A stretch of 64,000 bases of DNA from Dreissena polymorpha (lineage: Eukaryota; Mollusca; Bivalvia; Myida; Dreissenidae), in NCBI RefSeq assembly GCF_020536995.1, contig NC_068367.1, forward strand, positions 62,751,068-62,815,067, given 5' to 3'. Position numbers and translations under genes: made by a program. This document shows positions 63,200 to 64,000 of the stretch, piece after piece; position 1 is the first letter of the stretch, and every line of letters begins with the position of its first letter. Under the pieces are notes generated by a model that saw only the letters and a list, made by a program, of their open reading frames with translations, was not told where the DNA came from and searched no databases.

Positions 63200-63750
63200 C
63201 GAAAAAGAGTATTATGTTATATATGCATGCGCCTCGCATAGTCTTGTTGGGAGCTACCACGTCCGCTGAAGAGACCATGACTCATGCCGTGATTAATAGC
63301 GGACATTATAGCTCCTGACCAGACTGGGCGGATGCGCAAGCTCGGAAGGCGCTTCGCTGGCCTAATATGACATAAGAGACATGTTCACATGCCGCGGATC
63401 ATTTGATTTTAATAATGTGTTTATGAATTGGAATGATATATTCAGACAAAGCATTTGACCTGGAATTATTGTCAAGCTGATGCACTGTATACATTTTATT
63501 AATATCAGAGGACATTTATAAGCTCAATAGTCATACTGTCGTCATTTTGTGTTGAAAAATGATATGTAACATTAAGCTTATTAATCAGCGTTGTGTTCAT
63601 TATGACAGCGTTGTATGTACATTTTCGATGCATTTGTACTCGTTCATTGCTGCCACACTCACCAATTGGTCTCGAACATCGGCTTGAACAAAATATGTCA
63701 CTCATTTTAAGCACCATGATTCATATACCGATAATTAATAATACTATTAT
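63200..63750. repeat. Right member of the inverted duplication (partner 57300-58290)
   Basis: Reverse-orientation copy without the MITE; it keeps the empty insertion site. Confidence 0.8.
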
Positions 63751-63754
63751 TATT

Positions 63755-63965
<211 letters not shown>

Positions 63966-64000
63966 TTCGGGTTGTATGGAAATTACCCGGGTGTATGGAA

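Overview
The window looks like nuclear DNA of a bivalve mollusc. A dreissenid mussel is the best guess, because a short palindromic repeat that I remember as extremely common in Dreissena recurs at least eleven times. The DNA is AT-rich, has long introns, and is crowded with microsatellites, minisatellites and small inverted-repeat elements. The species is an inference; the multi-exon eukaryotic genes are read directly.

Layout. At 108-1801 (minus) are the first two coding exons of a viperin (RSAD2) gene that runs off the left edge. From 29407 to 42470 (plus) lies a second viperin in seven exons. The two are head to head about 27.6 kb apart and share an indel-free proximal promoter with an E-box, an ISRE, a kappaB-like site and a TATA-like box at equal distances from the ATG. 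Copy 2 is complete in exon content but has a changed splice donor after exon 6 and a frameshift just before the conserved C-terminal tail. Between the viperins lie a 27-bp minisatellite, DNA-transposon remnants, a lone exon of a broken copine/RGLG-like paralogue (10968-11324), an apparently intact copine/RGLG-like VWA gene (14140-17747, minus, six coding exons, 296 residues), two inverted-repeat elements carrying tRNA-like modules, and a 4.2-kb long-TIR transposon (24724-28946).

To the right, 46651-48392 and 49980-52085 (both minus) form a tandem pair of Mab-21/cGAS-like genes. The right one keeps the GS...DxD nucleotidyltransferase motif, a Mab-21 core and a TPR-like C-terminus. The left one has lost its N-terminal catalytic part and is frameshifted. 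From about 54.3 kb to the right edge I see repeats and segmental duplications but no convincing gene.

How the genes may work together. Viperins make an antiviral chain-terminating nucleotide, and cGAS-like receptors make nucleotide second messengers that induce such genes. Two arms of nucleotide-based antiviral immunity therefore sit within about 10 kb of each other, but Mab-21 genes are very numerous in bivalves and chance is a serious alternative. A separate recurring theme is that minisatellites appear to have grown out of the ends of coding exons in two unrelated genes (viperin exon 3 and the copine-like last exon).
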